Of a DNA stretch of 22,863 nucleotides, positions 1-8,314 are shown piece by piece. The stretch comes from Protostelium mycophagum (taxonomy: Eukaryota; Evosea; Variosea; Protosteliida; Protosteliaceae): NCBI GenBank assembly GCA_002081555.1, contig MZNV01002189.1, positions 1-22,863 of the forward strand. The letters are read 5' to 3'. The notes beneath the pieces were generated by a model, which was not told the origin of the DNA, made no database searches, and saw only the letters and a program-made list of their open reading frames with translations. The first letter of the stretch is position 1. Every line of letters starts with the position of its first letter. A program made the translations under genes and the position numbers.

Positions 1-79
1 CCTTTGTTCCAATTTTGTTCCGATTTTGTTCTGTCACTCCTGACAATTCACCAAATAATATGCCAATTATCTTCCATAT

Positions 80-640
80 GAGATCTCTCAGGTCACAGCC
101 AAAAACCCCTCTTAGCCGCCGCTATGTGAGCTAGAGGATAGAGCCCCATAGAGGCCCTGGGTACACCGCAACAAGAATATAGAGAATAAAAAGAGAATAA
201 AGAAGGGTCGACACTTACCAGTGGGGACGGCTGTTCCACCCGATTTGAAGAAACCATCCGCACGAAGATCGTCTTCGAGTTGTCCATAATCGCTGGGATC
301 GGGACGGCTGTTCCACCCGATTTGAAGAAACCATCCGCACGAAGATCGTCTTCGAGTTGTCCATAATCGATGGGATCAAAAGAACCGGCGAGAATAAAGA
401 AGGGATACTCACCGGCGGGGGCAGCTGTTCCACCCGATTTGAAGAAACCATCCGCACGAAGATCGTCTTCGAGTTGTCCATAATCGCTGGGATCGAAAGA
501 ACCGGCAATCTCCAGGTCACGTGATGAAACCAGAACAACACCCAGAGCCGCCGCTATGCAAGCTAGAGAGGCCCTGGAGACACCGCGACGAGAATATAGA
601 GAATAAAAAGAGTATAAAGAAGGGTCGACACTCACAGGCG
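80..640. repeat. Higher-order duplication inside the array
   Basis: The stretch at about 80-228 recurs in diverged form at about 507-640, between core copies 3 and 4. Both hold agccgccgctatg, then ctagag, then gaggccctgg, then agaatatagagaataaaaag and agaagggtcgacact, in the same order. The array therefore grew in at least two steps: duplication of a larger segment and separate multiplication of the core. No gene is supported in this stretch. Confidence 0.75.
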
Positions 641-903
641 GGGACGGCTGTTCCACCCGATTTGAAGAAACCATCCGCACGAAGATCGTCTTCGAGTTGT
701 CCATAATCGCTGGGATCGAAAGAATCGGCGGGACGGCTGTTCCACCCGATTTGAAGAAACCATCCGCACGAAGATCGTCTTCGAGTTGTCCATAATCGCT
801 GGGATCGAAAGAATCGGCCGGGAGTCCGATTTGAAGAAACCATCCGCACGAAGATCGTCTTCGAGTTGTCCATAATCGCTGGGATCAAAAGAACCGGCCG
901 GGA
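80..903. repeat. Tandem repeat array, six copies of a ~60-bp core
   Basis: Six copies of a nearly invariant core run through this stretch. An internal landmark (ccataatcg) occurs at 284, 361, 478, 701, 790 and 870, so the spacing is irregular (77, 117, 223, 89 and 80 bp). Each core carries the perfect inverted repeat CGAAGA-TCG-TCTTCG. On the minus strand the copies read either as DYGQLEDDLRADGFF or, in another frame, as MDNSKTIFVRMVSSN. Because the spacings are not multiples of three, the copies fall in different frames, so this is not a simple protein repeat. Three copies are followed on the minus strand by donor-like GTAAGT or GTGAGT and a pyrimidine-rich stretch, so the unit may derive from a small duplicated exon. 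The near identity of copies means recent amplification. No homology is recognised. Confidence 0.85.
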
Positions 904-943
904 GTGACCACCTGGTCTTGGTTTCGCGAAAAGTGATGCAGGT

Positions 944-949
944 AAAAAA
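944..949 (-). terminator. Pol III T-run terminator of tRNA-His
   Basis: Six A on the plus strand read as TTTTTT on the minus strand, starting about five bases past the 3' end of the tRNA gene. This is the normal RNA polymerase III stop. Confidence 0.8.
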
Positions 950-954
950 CGATG

Positions 955-1025
955 TGCCCGTGGGCGGAATCGAACCGCCGTCGTCAGAGCCACAATCTGA
1001 AGTGCTACCACTATACCACACGAGC
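955..1025 (-). tRNA. tRNA-His (anticodon GTG), no intron
   Basis: The 71-nt minus-strand sequence folds into a full cloverleaf. The acceptor stem pairs GCTCGTG with CACGGGC. The D arm is GTAT-AGTGGTA-GCAC, with one weak pair. The anticodon stem TCAGA/TCTGA encloses the loop TTGTGGC, giving anticodon GTG. The variable loop is 4 nt. The T arm is GGCGG-TTCGATT-CCGCC, and the discriminator base is A. The extra 5' G of mature tRNA-His is not needed in the gene, as the enzyme Thg1 adds it in most eukaryotes. A TTTTTT terminator follows. The gene lies between the repeat array and the reductase gene. Confidence 0.95.
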
Positions 1026-1102
1026 TCACGTGTTCATCGGCAAAATTTTGCACTTATGTAACATATTTTGTTGTCAAATACATAAGTTGAACGTCATGTT
1101 TA

Positions 1103-2498
1103 TCAAGGGGTGTTAGTGAATGTATACTTCACAGCTCTGTTCTTGCCGTTGATCATGTCGGCGAATGCCCCCTCCACCTCTTCAAGGCCACCTCTTTCTT
1201 CTATTTGGAGGAATTTTATCTTTCCTCCCGCCAAAAGACGGTCCGCTGCCTGTTCTTCTCTCAGCAATTCTTTGTTACACGAGAAAACAATAATTGATCG
1301 TCTACAATTACGTACCCTGATCCAGCGCTTTTGGAAAGCGTAATCCTCTTCTGATTTTGGCAATGTGTACACCCCAAGCCGAACCTCTTTACCAAGAGCT
1401 GTGTACAACAGCGTCGTGGTTATCTTCTCTCGTCAATATTTCACCGAAATTTCGAGACGAATGTAGACAGGAGAAACCACCTTGACGTCGGGGCGGATTT
1501 CTGCCGTGTTGTACGCGACAAGATGACCGCCTTCTTTTCCGAAACATTCTGAGGCAGCTTTGATTGTATTTTCTTCAGATATGCAGTCAAGGCCGAATTG
1601 GATGCTGTCTTTGCTCGCTTGGCGAATCTTCTTGGATACCTACGGATTTTATTATGTGAATTGTGCAGTACCAAAGTGTTAATATGGATGTGTCTTGGGC
1701 TTATAGAACGTTGAAAAATTACCTCGGGGTCTTTGTAGTCAAAGACGTGGTCAGCTCCCAAAGACTTTAGAAATTCGTGGTTGCTGGGGCTTGCAGTCGT
1801 GTAAACTGTCAGGCCACTCAGTTTGGCGAGTTGTATTGCTTTGGAGCCAACGGCAGTGGCGCCAGACCAGATCACTATAGACTTTCCCTCGCTGAAATTT
1901 CTCAGAATTTTGACGGAAATTTTGGCGGGAAATTTGAATTTTCAAATCTCACTCTGTTTTGGCGTCGGATTCTGCGATCTGCAGACGATGATATAGAGCT
2001 TGTGCAGCAGTATTTAGAGGAACACCAAGGCTTGCACCTTGTTGGTATGAGATGAAATCGGGAAGTTTAAATGCGAGGTTTGGATCTGCCACTGCATACT
2101 CTGCAAAAGCACCCAATCGAGCAGAATAACTTCCATGGATGAAGCCGGCAATGCGATCTCCCAATTTGATCTCTTCGACGTCCGAACCGACCTATCAATC
2201 ATATCAGGGCATAATCACATGCATTCTTCATACTTCTACGACAATTCCAGAATAGTCACATCCTGAGATGACTCCTGCTTTCGAAAGGAATTTCCTGATG
2301 AAATCAGAGATATCATATTTCACCTACTGTAATCGAGAGACGGACTTACGCATGCTTCCAATCAGTCGGATTCAGGGCCGACGCGTGCACTTTGACCAAG
2401 ACTTCCCCTTTCTGCGGCTTTGGAACTTCCACTTGATCCACTTTGATCCAGTGATCTTCAGTGACTACCACTGCTTTCATCTTTTGTGGGATGCTCAT
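1103..2498 (-). CDS. MDR-superfamily NAD(P)H-dependent enoyl reductase / quinone oxidoreductase-like protein
   Basis: Seven exons are read at 2498-2350, 2294-2234, 2191-1953, 1891-1723, 1639-1481, 1423-1312 and 1269-1103. They total 1,056 nt, or 351 residues plus stop. The N-terminal GroES-like domain shows MKAVVV near residue 7, then ALNPTDWKHA, GCDYSGIVVEVGSDV, GDRIAGFIHG and GAFAEYAV. The Rossmann part has WSGATAVGSKAIQLAKLSG near residue 155, followed by GADHVFDYKDPE. The zinc-ligand Cys cluster of true alcohol dehydrogenases is absent. This pattern matches the zinc-free trans-acting enoyl reductase / ToxD-like branch of the medium-chain dehydrogenase/reductase family, which reduces C=C or quinone substrates with NADPH; the substrate here is unknown. 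The start is the first ATG (MSIPQKMK); a second ATG six codons on is possible. The last intron is set by frame (42 nt) and is the least certain. The gene looks intact. Confidence 0.88.
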
Positions 2499-2811
2499 GT
2501 CTTCTGTGTTGACGATGTTGTGTTTTAGTTTCTTTCTGTTTTGAAATGTTTATTATCCGCGGGAATCCTACAAATTCTTGTGAAGTCTGACATCAACTTT
2601 CCGCGGAGGTCTATTTATTGTATGTTTCTACATATCTACACAATTCCAAAATGGAAGAGATCCTCAGCAGTTAGCATGTTAACTAAAATTTTTTGTTCGA
2701 TCAGACTCATCACCCGATTCCATGTCTTCTGAACTTGTTTTTTTCCTCACCAAAAATAAAATATAAAAATTAAATTCGGTTTTTAAGAAAAATGGGTGAA
2801 AAACATTCAAA
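2499..2811. other. Intergenic spacer between two minus-strand genes
   Basis: This AT-rich spacer must hold the 3' end of the STK19-like gene and the promoter of the reductase gene. No coding exon, RNA gene or clear poly(A) signal on the minus strand was seen. Confidence 0.5.
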
Positions 2812-4336
2812 CTAACTTTTATCATCGACAAGTTTCAACAGTCTTCCCGCGGTTGTGTCGACACTAAAAATAGATTAATTCACTGTCTACAACGCCGAAT
2901 TACCTCCGTATTTGGTTTCTTCCCAACAAGTCTTCGATGTGTGTGTCATGATCCAAAATTGTGTACTTGATTTTTTTCTTTCTGAGATCCTGCGAAATTT
3001 CAGCCAATTTTCATTCGAATTTCAAGATCAAAATCAATGAAATTTCCACGAAATTTCAGATATTTACCTGAATGAGGATCTCCTTCCACCTTTTTTTCGA
3101 GATTATGCGGAGCATGTCTTTACGTCCCTGCATAAAACTACGCAAAAATGGGCCCACATTTGGCACAGAAAACCAATACGTGTTGCTGTCTCTGTTTAGG
3201 AGCAACCCAGCATCCATCAAGGTCCTGACATCATGTCAGAGATGATGATGTCATAGGATGATGACGTCATAAGATGATGTCATCATACTTACGTGATGAT
3301 GTCGTCGGGGATTTTTTGTTGTTCTGGCGCCAACGCTTGTTGCAATTTTTCTGTCGTAATAATTGGCTCCTGGACACTCGGCAATACTTTTTCCATGAAC
3401 AAGTCTGTGATTTTTCAGGAAATTTTCCGAGAAATTTCCAGTACCTAAAATGGACCAATTACTCTTTTTCGAAGAATTTTCTTCGTTCTGCCTCTTGAAA
3501 AGGTCCCGTTTCAATCGAATGAAATTCTTATAGTCTTCAGTATTTACAATCCCATAATCTTCTTTGTCACTTTGGAATCTAAAAATTCTGACAGAATTAT
3601 TCTTCCTCATTTCGTCCTGATGTCGGTCATCTACAATGATGACGTCATCATCATGTACAACTCACCAAGTCTCTGTCGACGCGTGTGGGGTCACCAGTTT
3701 GGGTGTACAGTTGTGATCTGAGGATGATTGGAGGTATGCAGTTGAAAATAGAGTAATATTTTTCCAAATTTGGGATATCTACAACGATGTAGATTGGTCT
3801 TTTCCATTGTTTTTCATCAATCTATACTTTTTTAGATTTTACATCATTGTCCATGATGTAGTTTTTTGATTTTAGAATTAGAACTGTTTGCATCAATGAT
3901 GTCTACCTTCAGAGATTCCTTTTCTATGTGTGGAAGAGCTTTTTTGATTATGTATTGAAAATGATCAATCTGACGGCGACTCAATGATTCGAGGCATGAT
4001 CTTGTGATAGAGGGGAGATCTGCATATCACGTCTGTATTCACCAAATCACCTCTACTTACTGTCCAAAAGTGCTTCTACAGCTTCATCCGCTTCAATCGT
4101 TGGTCTTGCACTCTTCACTGGTGATATGAGAGGTTTATATATCTAATATGAGGTCAGAAATGACAGTCCAGAGTTCTTCCGACTCACTCGGGGCATCTTA
4201 GGCTTGAATTCACCAGCATCTCTGTTAATGTTTGTGAGATCCTTCAAAATTGGTGAGTCCACTTCTTTTCTTTTTCTCTGTTATAAATCAGAATCTCTCC
4301 TTGTATATGCAATATATTTACTGGGCTGTCTGTCAT
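2812..4336 (-). CDS. STK19: STK19 orthologue (winged-helix protein)
   Basis: Ten exons are read at 4336-4322, 4277-4188, 4142-4061, 4019-3907, 3821-3666, 3616-3463, 3404-3293, 3224-3068, 2989-2904 and 2863-2812. They sum to 1,017 nt, or 338 residues plus stop, with every splice phase consistent. Landmarks match the vertebrate protein in order: IPPIILRSQLYTQTGDPT (human LPPILLKHQLYSLVKDRT), SVRIFRFQSDKEDYGIVNT, EDYKNF, TLMDAGLLLNRDSNTYW, VGPFLRSFMQGRKDML and, at the end, SVDTTAGRLLKL. Despite its name, STK19 is a DNA-binding winged-helix protein that acts in transcription-coupled nucleotide excision repair; I see no kinase motifs here. The N-terminal 100 or so residues are basic and less conserved. 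The gene is divergent from the F-box gene to its right. Several introns carry ATGACGTCAT-type palindromes. Confidence 0.92.
3228..3292. repeat. STK19 intron built of 16-bp palindromic repeats
   Basis: Nearly the whole 68-nt intron at 3225-3292 consists of imperfect 16-bp units around gatgatgacgtcat (plus strand). The units are gatgatgatgtcatag, gatgatgacgtcataa and gatgatgtcatcatac. The donor GTAAGT and acceptor TCAG at its ends are intact. Confidence 0.8.
3636..3651. repeat. Perfect 16-bp palindrome in an STK19 intron
   Basis: The sequence atgatgacgtcatcat is identical to its own reverse complement and contains the CRE-type core TGACGTCA. It lies in the 49-nt intron at 3617-3665, and is a second occurrence of the motif that fills the intron at 3225-3292. 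Confidence 0.85.
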
Positions 4337-4997
4337 CGTGAATCGAAAATGTTATCTCTGGATGTGGCGTGACTGATCAATCCCAATTTGTGAATGGGTG
4401 GTTCCATTTTTTGGTCCTTGGAAATTTCAGAGTAAGTGCATGTCTCGTTCAAAGACTTCACCACCAGGGTTTTTATATACATCCAGTCATCAAGGGCAGC
4501 AACAACACCACATATCTAATTCCAATTTGCATCACAGAGTGTCACAGTGATGCGGGGTTGGTTTCTGCGAAGGTTGCTTGGGACCCAAATTCATTGATCC
4601 CTGGGATTCTGCAGACGAAGGTTTCAGCAAGCTGAGACCTCAGCCACAATAGATAAATTCAAGGCTAAGTGCAACAGTTGAGAAATAGTGTCTCTACCAC
4701 AGCACGTCATTGTGTCATGTCCAATATTTGACACTCTCATCTTATTTATAGACCTTTTAGCAAATGCGCCTGCTCTGCGTGCAGATATAAACCTGATCCA
4801 TGCCTTATTTCACATCTAGGAAGCTATAAGAATGTATTCAATGAATTCCAGCCTCTTTCTTTCTGTGTCCTTGTGTTGGTCAACGTTCGTTTGACAAGTC
4901 AAGATTTAAAAATGGTGTTTCGATCTGCACTTAAGATCTGTTAAGGTTAAAAAAATACGACCGGAACCAGCAGCACACATCCCTCGCATCGATCTCT
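4337..4997. promoter_or_regulatory. Divergent intergenic region between STK19 and the F-box gene
   Basis: These 661 bp separate two start codons that face away from each other, so they probably hold both promoters. An 88-codon frame on the plus strand (4369-4635) has no ATG start and shows no family resemblance or splice support, so it is not called. No repeat or RNA gene was seen. Confidence 0.5.
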
Positions 4998-6611
4998 ATG
5001 AGGACACCTTGGAAAACGCGAACACCAAAGAATGAGGTCGTTGTGTCGAACAATCTCGTGATGTCTTTGCCTGAGGAAGTCGAACTCGCACTCCATATTT
5101 TCTCATACTTAGATCCCCTGGAACTACTAATATCTGTGCGCTTCGTTTGCAAGCACTGGAAAGACCTCGCTGAAGACGAATCATCGGTGAGCATAATCAC
5201 AGTTTGATTGATTTCCAATCTCTGATATCGGATCAAGTGGCGGGAGAGATGTTGGAAGCAATTCACCGTGAAAACGAAAGGAACTCAAGACCGATGGTTG
5301 GAAGTATTCATTAAGAGGTGGGTTAAATACAATATACTTCATGGCCGCTCATTCCGCCCAGATCTTCCACTCTGCGCGGGATTTCATCATCTTCCATAAC
5401 CACTGCCCTCTTTTGTGGAAAACAGATCGTCACCCTCGATACAGATACACCCCGACCGACGGCCACATTCACAAGCTCTAACACACAGACTCGCACATTT
5501 AGAAAACAATGTTATAGAGGGAGAGAGAAGAGGAACACGAGGAATGAAGTCGGCGTGAGTTGCCTTGCTTCAGCCAAATCAACATTTTTTGATGATTAAA
5601 TATTGATCGATTTACAGGTGGTGCAATGCGATAACCAATCCACATTGTTACCATATGGGGACCACCCATTTCTATCCTACTTTGAAGTCGAGGTAGTGTC
5701 TAATGGGGTGGATGATTGTAGCATTGTTGGTGTGGGATTAGCTCCAAGAGGTTACGCCTCAGGACAACCAGGGTGGCACTATGGGTGAGTCTGAAATTTC
5801 AAATAAATCTTATTGAAAATTCACGTACATTTCGCTGAATCTTCAAAGTACATTTGGTTACCATGGAGATGATGGCAGGTCTTTCCACAAGATAGGATTT
5901 CGAGACCAGTGCAAGTGAGTTCTCCCGCCTTTTTTCAAATTCAAATTTCAATATTGAGTCGAGAATGACCGTTGCTTCAGGCCGTACGGACCTACATTTA
6001 AAGCTGGTGATGTAGTCGGTTGCATTTCAGACTACCATCGAAAGGAGATCTCTTACACACACAACGGCAAACATCTCGGTGAGATCACGTGACCGACTCT
6101 AAAAATAGCATCTGAATGTGTACAGGGGTCGCTTACGAACATTGTGAATTTGGAATGTTGGTGCCAACAGTTGGACTGATGAGCATTGGCGAGAAGGTTA
6201 GATTTAACTTTGGCTCTGCACCTTTTGCTTTTGATATCCTCGACTATACGTCACGGAATTTTCCTGATGCTCCAAGTGAGTATAAATGCGTCTGATGACG
6301 TCATTCACCCCCCTAGTATCCCTCCCTCTCACAGAGGAACTGTACATACCCTCCCCCCCCACCTTTGCTAGAAGAGCCAGCAGAAGATTACGTAAACTTT
6401 TAGGCGGGACGGCGCCAAACGAAGACGCCGACTGGATATTATACAAGGTAAATTCCAGATTTATTTTATTTTTGAGTGTCTACAACGAGCCAGAATGACA
6501 CTTTCTCAGGCTTTTTCGTACCACGACCCTGAGATGGGGGCACTGGTTGTCAAAATGAGGAGACACAACAATGTCGACATGTTAAGAATTATGATCAACA
6601 CTCTGTTGTAA
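4998..6611 (+). CDS. F-box and SPRY domain protein
   Basis: Nine exons are read at 4998-5186, 5238-5317, 5503-5554, 5618-5784, 5849-5914, 5981-6078, 6126-6275, 6335-6447 and 6510-6611. They sum to 1,017 nt, or 338 residues plus stop. Residues 23-60 are an F-box (LPEEVELALHIFSYL, then VRFVCKHWKDLA), which binds Skp1 in SCF ubiquitin ligases. Next comes the 'W..RCWKQF' segment typical of F-box proteins. From about residue 110 a SPRY domain follows: YFEVEVVSN, GLAPRGY, PGWHYGTFGYHGDDG, FKAGDVVGC, ISYTHNGKHLG and VRFNFG. The SPRY part probably picks the substrate. The C-terminal 70 residues are basic and then helical, and are not recognised. Exon 3 (KQCYRGREKRNTRN) rests on splice phase only and is the weakest part of the model. 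Confidence 0.85.
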
Positions 6612-6685
6612 TCTGGAGGTTCAGGGTTCGATCCTTTCCGGTTGTTTGCTTTTGGACCGTATAGACACGTGCCACAGTATTATTT

Positions 6686-6691
6686 AATAAA
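6686..6691 (+). terminator. Poly(A) signal AATAAA of the F-box/SPRY gene
   Basis: AATAAA lies 75 nt past the stop codon of the F-box/SPRY gene. It is the first such hexamer downstream on that strand. Confidence 0.55.
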
Positions 6692-6804
6692 CCTCGAGAC
6701 AGCTCGAGACAAATGAAACTCGAAATTTGATTTGTTCGAAATGAGAGAATCGATTGTGCAAGATTACTTCCACCTGGCTGCACATAGAGTCAAAAAAGCC
6801 TCGA

Positions 6805-6868
6805 CATAAAATATGATATTATGTAATAGAATATCATAAAATATGATATTATGTAATTGAATATCATA
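6805..6868. repeat. Two-copy 30-bp AT-rich tandem repeat forming hairpins
   Basis: Two copies, at 6805-6834 and 6835-6864, differ at one base. Each holds ATGATATT and AATATCAT separated by 9 nt, an 8-bp inverted repeat. It sits in the 458-bp gap between the F-box gene and the phenylalanine hydroxylase fragment. The rest of that gap shows no gene. Confidence 0.8.
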
Positions 6869-7069
6869 TATCGATTCGTGTGGGTGTCGGGCCGTGATTT
6901 GTTAGCTTTTGTGTCCTGAGCTTTTTTATTCAGTGCATACACTCTGAGACAGTTGGTGACGACATTAGATAACTAATACAAGTTGAGCCACAAAGTGCCA
7001 GGGCGTCAGGGTTGGAAATATTCATTTCGCTTACCGTCCTTGTCTTCAATCTGACTAATTTATTTTCAG

Positions 7070-7428
7070 GTCTTCGGTTTGCATCGGTCCGTATCTTTTT
7101 TCTCGATTGAATTTCAACCCAGACAAGGCTGCCACTACAAAATACCCCGTAACCTCATTCCAGCCCACTTACTTTGTGGCTGAATCCTTCCAAGATGCCA
7201 AAGAGAAGGTGAGCACATTTCTCTGGCCTATTCATTTGAAGTTGATGCTGACATGATCAGGTGATCGAGTTCACTTCTACCTTAAAGAGGCCGTTCTCTG
7301 TGCGTTACAATGCTTACACACAATCAATTGAAGTTCTGGACAACAAGCAGAAGCTATCCAGATTCGTTAAGGAGATCCACTCCCAGATTGCCACATTGAA
7401 CGCCGCCATCGAGAAACTCCCGATATAA
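7070..7428 (+). pseudogene. 5'-truncated phenylalanine-4-hydroxylase, C-terminal exons only
   Basis: Two exons, 7070-7208 and 7261-7428, are joined by a 52-nt GT-AG intron and read [19 protein letters not shown], then RPFSVRYNAYTQSIEVLDN, and end in a helical tail (LNAAIEKLPI). This is the end of the biopterin-dependent aromatic amino acid hydroxylase catalytic domain plus the start of its tetramerisation helix. The iron-binding His/His/Glu core and everything upstream, some 300 residues, are absent from the preceding 450 bp, and no ATG opens the frame. The acceptor TATTTTCAG at 7061-7069 and the poly(A) signal at 7433 are retained. The remaining frame is uninterrupted, so the loss is recent, or the piece is used as the 3' end of something else. 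Identity is sure; loss of function is inferred. Confidence 0.75.
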
Positions 7429-7432
7429 GATA

Positions 7433-7438
7433 AATAAA
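7433..7438 (+). terminator. Poly(A) signal after the phenylalanine hydroxylase fragment
   Basis: AATAAA begins 5 nt after the TAA stop. The gene converges on the minus-strand Gln/Pro-rich frame, whose stop is only 55 bp away. Confidence 0.6.
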
Positions 7439-7467
7439 ATAGAACTAAAGCGTAAAAGAGTAAGAGG

Positions 7468-7473
7468 TTTTAT
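7468..7473 (-). terminator. Poly(A) signal of the Gln/Pro-rich gene
   Basis: TTTATT on the plus strand gives AATAAA on the minus strand, 11 nt past the stop of the Gln/Pro-rich frame. The two convergent transcripts therefore probably overlap at their 3' ends. Confidence 0.6.
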
Positions 7474-7483
7474 TTTATGTTGT

Positions 7484-8239
7484 TTAATCCACTTGAGAGG
7501 ATGGGCTTTGCTGAGGGGCAGCTTGTGGTGGTGGCTGGTTGTAACCTTGCTGAGGCTGGTAATATGTTTGTTGAGGCTGGGTGTTATAACCTTGTTGAGG
7601 TGCGTAACCTTGGGCCTGTTGCTGTTGTTGCATTCTCATCTCTTTCATTTTTTGACCTTGTTGAGCGTAGTAATTCTGTTTTTGGCCGCCGCGCTGAGTA
7701 GCTTGTTTTTGTGGGTAACCCTGTTGTTGGTATCCTTGCTGAGGATATCCTTGTTGTTGGTATCCTTGTTGAGCATATCCTTGCTGTTGTGGATATCCTT
7801 GATTTTGGGGGTATCCTTGTTGAGGCACGGGTTGAAGAGATTGAGCCACAGGCTGAGGGGGCTGTGCTGCAGGCTGAGGTTGCGATTGAACCGGCTGTGC
7901 TGCTGGTTGCGGTTGTGCTGTAGGTTGAGGCTGTGCTGCGGGTTGAGGGCTAGATTCAGCTGCAGGTTGTGATTCGAGTAGCACCATAGGTTGAGGCTGG
8001 GATTGGGGTTGATCCGGCTCTGCTGCAGGTTGTGGTTGTGCGGCAGGTTGTGGTTGTGCGGCAGGTTGAGGCTGAGGTGCAGGTTGAGGCTGAGGTGCAG
8101 GTTGATAAGGCTGAGGCATGGGTTGAGCAGAGTATCCTTGTTGTGGGTATCCTTGATTTTGGGGTTGTATTGGAGTAGTAACCATCTCGAAGTTCTGATG
8201 ACTTCCCTTCTTATCTTTGTTAATGCGACGGATTCGCAT
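7484..8239 (-). CDS. Gln/Pro-rich low-complexity protein, or C-terminal tail of the giant IPT protein
   Basis: This 251-codon frame is almost wholly low complexity. After a short basic start (MRIRRINKDKKG) come PQPAAQPQ-type repeats (about residues 45-125), then GYPQQGY repeats (about 140-180), then a mixed segment with KMKEMRMQQQQQ and YYQPQQGYN, ending SPSSQVD. Such Tyr/Gln/Pro tails are common in amoebozoan proteins and can be prion-like or bind partners; no enzyme domain is present. The start is uncertain: ATG at 8239 or at 8185 (MVTTPIQ). The upstream gene ends only 75 bp away in a strong phase-0 donor, and CAG at 8195-8197 would splice it in frame to NFEMVTT, so the frame may be the last exon of the giant gene. 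Codons 192-237 are duplicated at 21930-22062. Confidence 0.65.
   Translation of the reverse strand: MRIRRINKDKKGSHQNFEMVTTPIQPQNQGYPQQGYSAQPMPQPYQPAPQPQPAPQPQPAAQPQPAAQPQPAAEPDQPQSQPQPMVLLESQPAAESSPQPAAQPQPTAQPQPAAQPVQSQPQPAAQPPQPVAQSLQPVPQQGYPQNQGYPQQQGYAQQGYQQQGYPQQGYQQQGYPQKQATQRGGQKQNYYAQQGQKMKEMRMQQQQQAQGYAPQQGYNTQPQQTYYQPQQGYNQPPPQAAPQQSPSSQVD
7530..7665. repeat. Direct repeat copy A (within the Gln/Pro-rich frame)
   Basis: These 136 bp recur at 21930-22062 with about 95% identity, in the same orientation, 14.4 kb away. The difference is a 3-bp length change and a few substitutions. Confidence 0.9.
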
Positions 8240-8314
8240 TGTAGTGGGATATTGTTGTAAGGTTGGTACTGTTCGTGCTTAGTACAAATTAAATAATCAT
8301 TGTGATGGACTCAC
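8195..8314 (-). other. Putative last intron joining the giant gene to the Gln/Pro-rich frame
   Basis: The exon ending at 8315 closes on TGG followed by GTGAGTCC, a strong phase-0 donor. Two acceptors are possible. GAACAG near 8269 gives a 46-nt intron of usual length, with TACTAAG just upstream, but enters a non-Gln/Pro frame. CATCAG at 8195-8200 gives a 120-nt intron and stays in the Gln/Pro frame. Without splicing, the frame stops five codons later at 8297. Confidence 0.45.

Noticed and set aside
80-903. The repeat array as a CRISPR array
   Set aside because: The repeats are about 60 bp, spacing is irregular (77-223 bp), linkers are themselves related, and the genome is eukaryotic.
632-1021. 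129-codon minus-strand frame beginning MWYSGSTSD
   Set aside because: Its start lies inside the tRNA-His gene and the rest is the tandem repeat read in one frame; other copies fall in other frames.
2812-4336. Protein kinase function for the STK19-like gene
   Set aside because: No glycine loop, catalytic HRD or DFG motif is present; the sequence matches the winged-helix protein.
4369-4635. 88-codon plus-strand frame in the divergent intergenic region
   Set aside because: No ATG start, no splice support and no recognisable domain; it lies where two promoters are expected.
6604-6660. ggttcgatcc, resembling a tRNA B box
   Set aside because: The flanking bases do not form a T stem, and no anticodon or acceptor stem could be paired.
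7493-7972. 159-codon plus-strand Leu-rich frame that looks like membrane segments
   Set aside because: It is the antisense of the Gln/Pro repeats: CAG/CAA/CCA codons read backwards give Leu/Trp/Cys runs. The sense frame has the poly(A) signal and ordered repeats.
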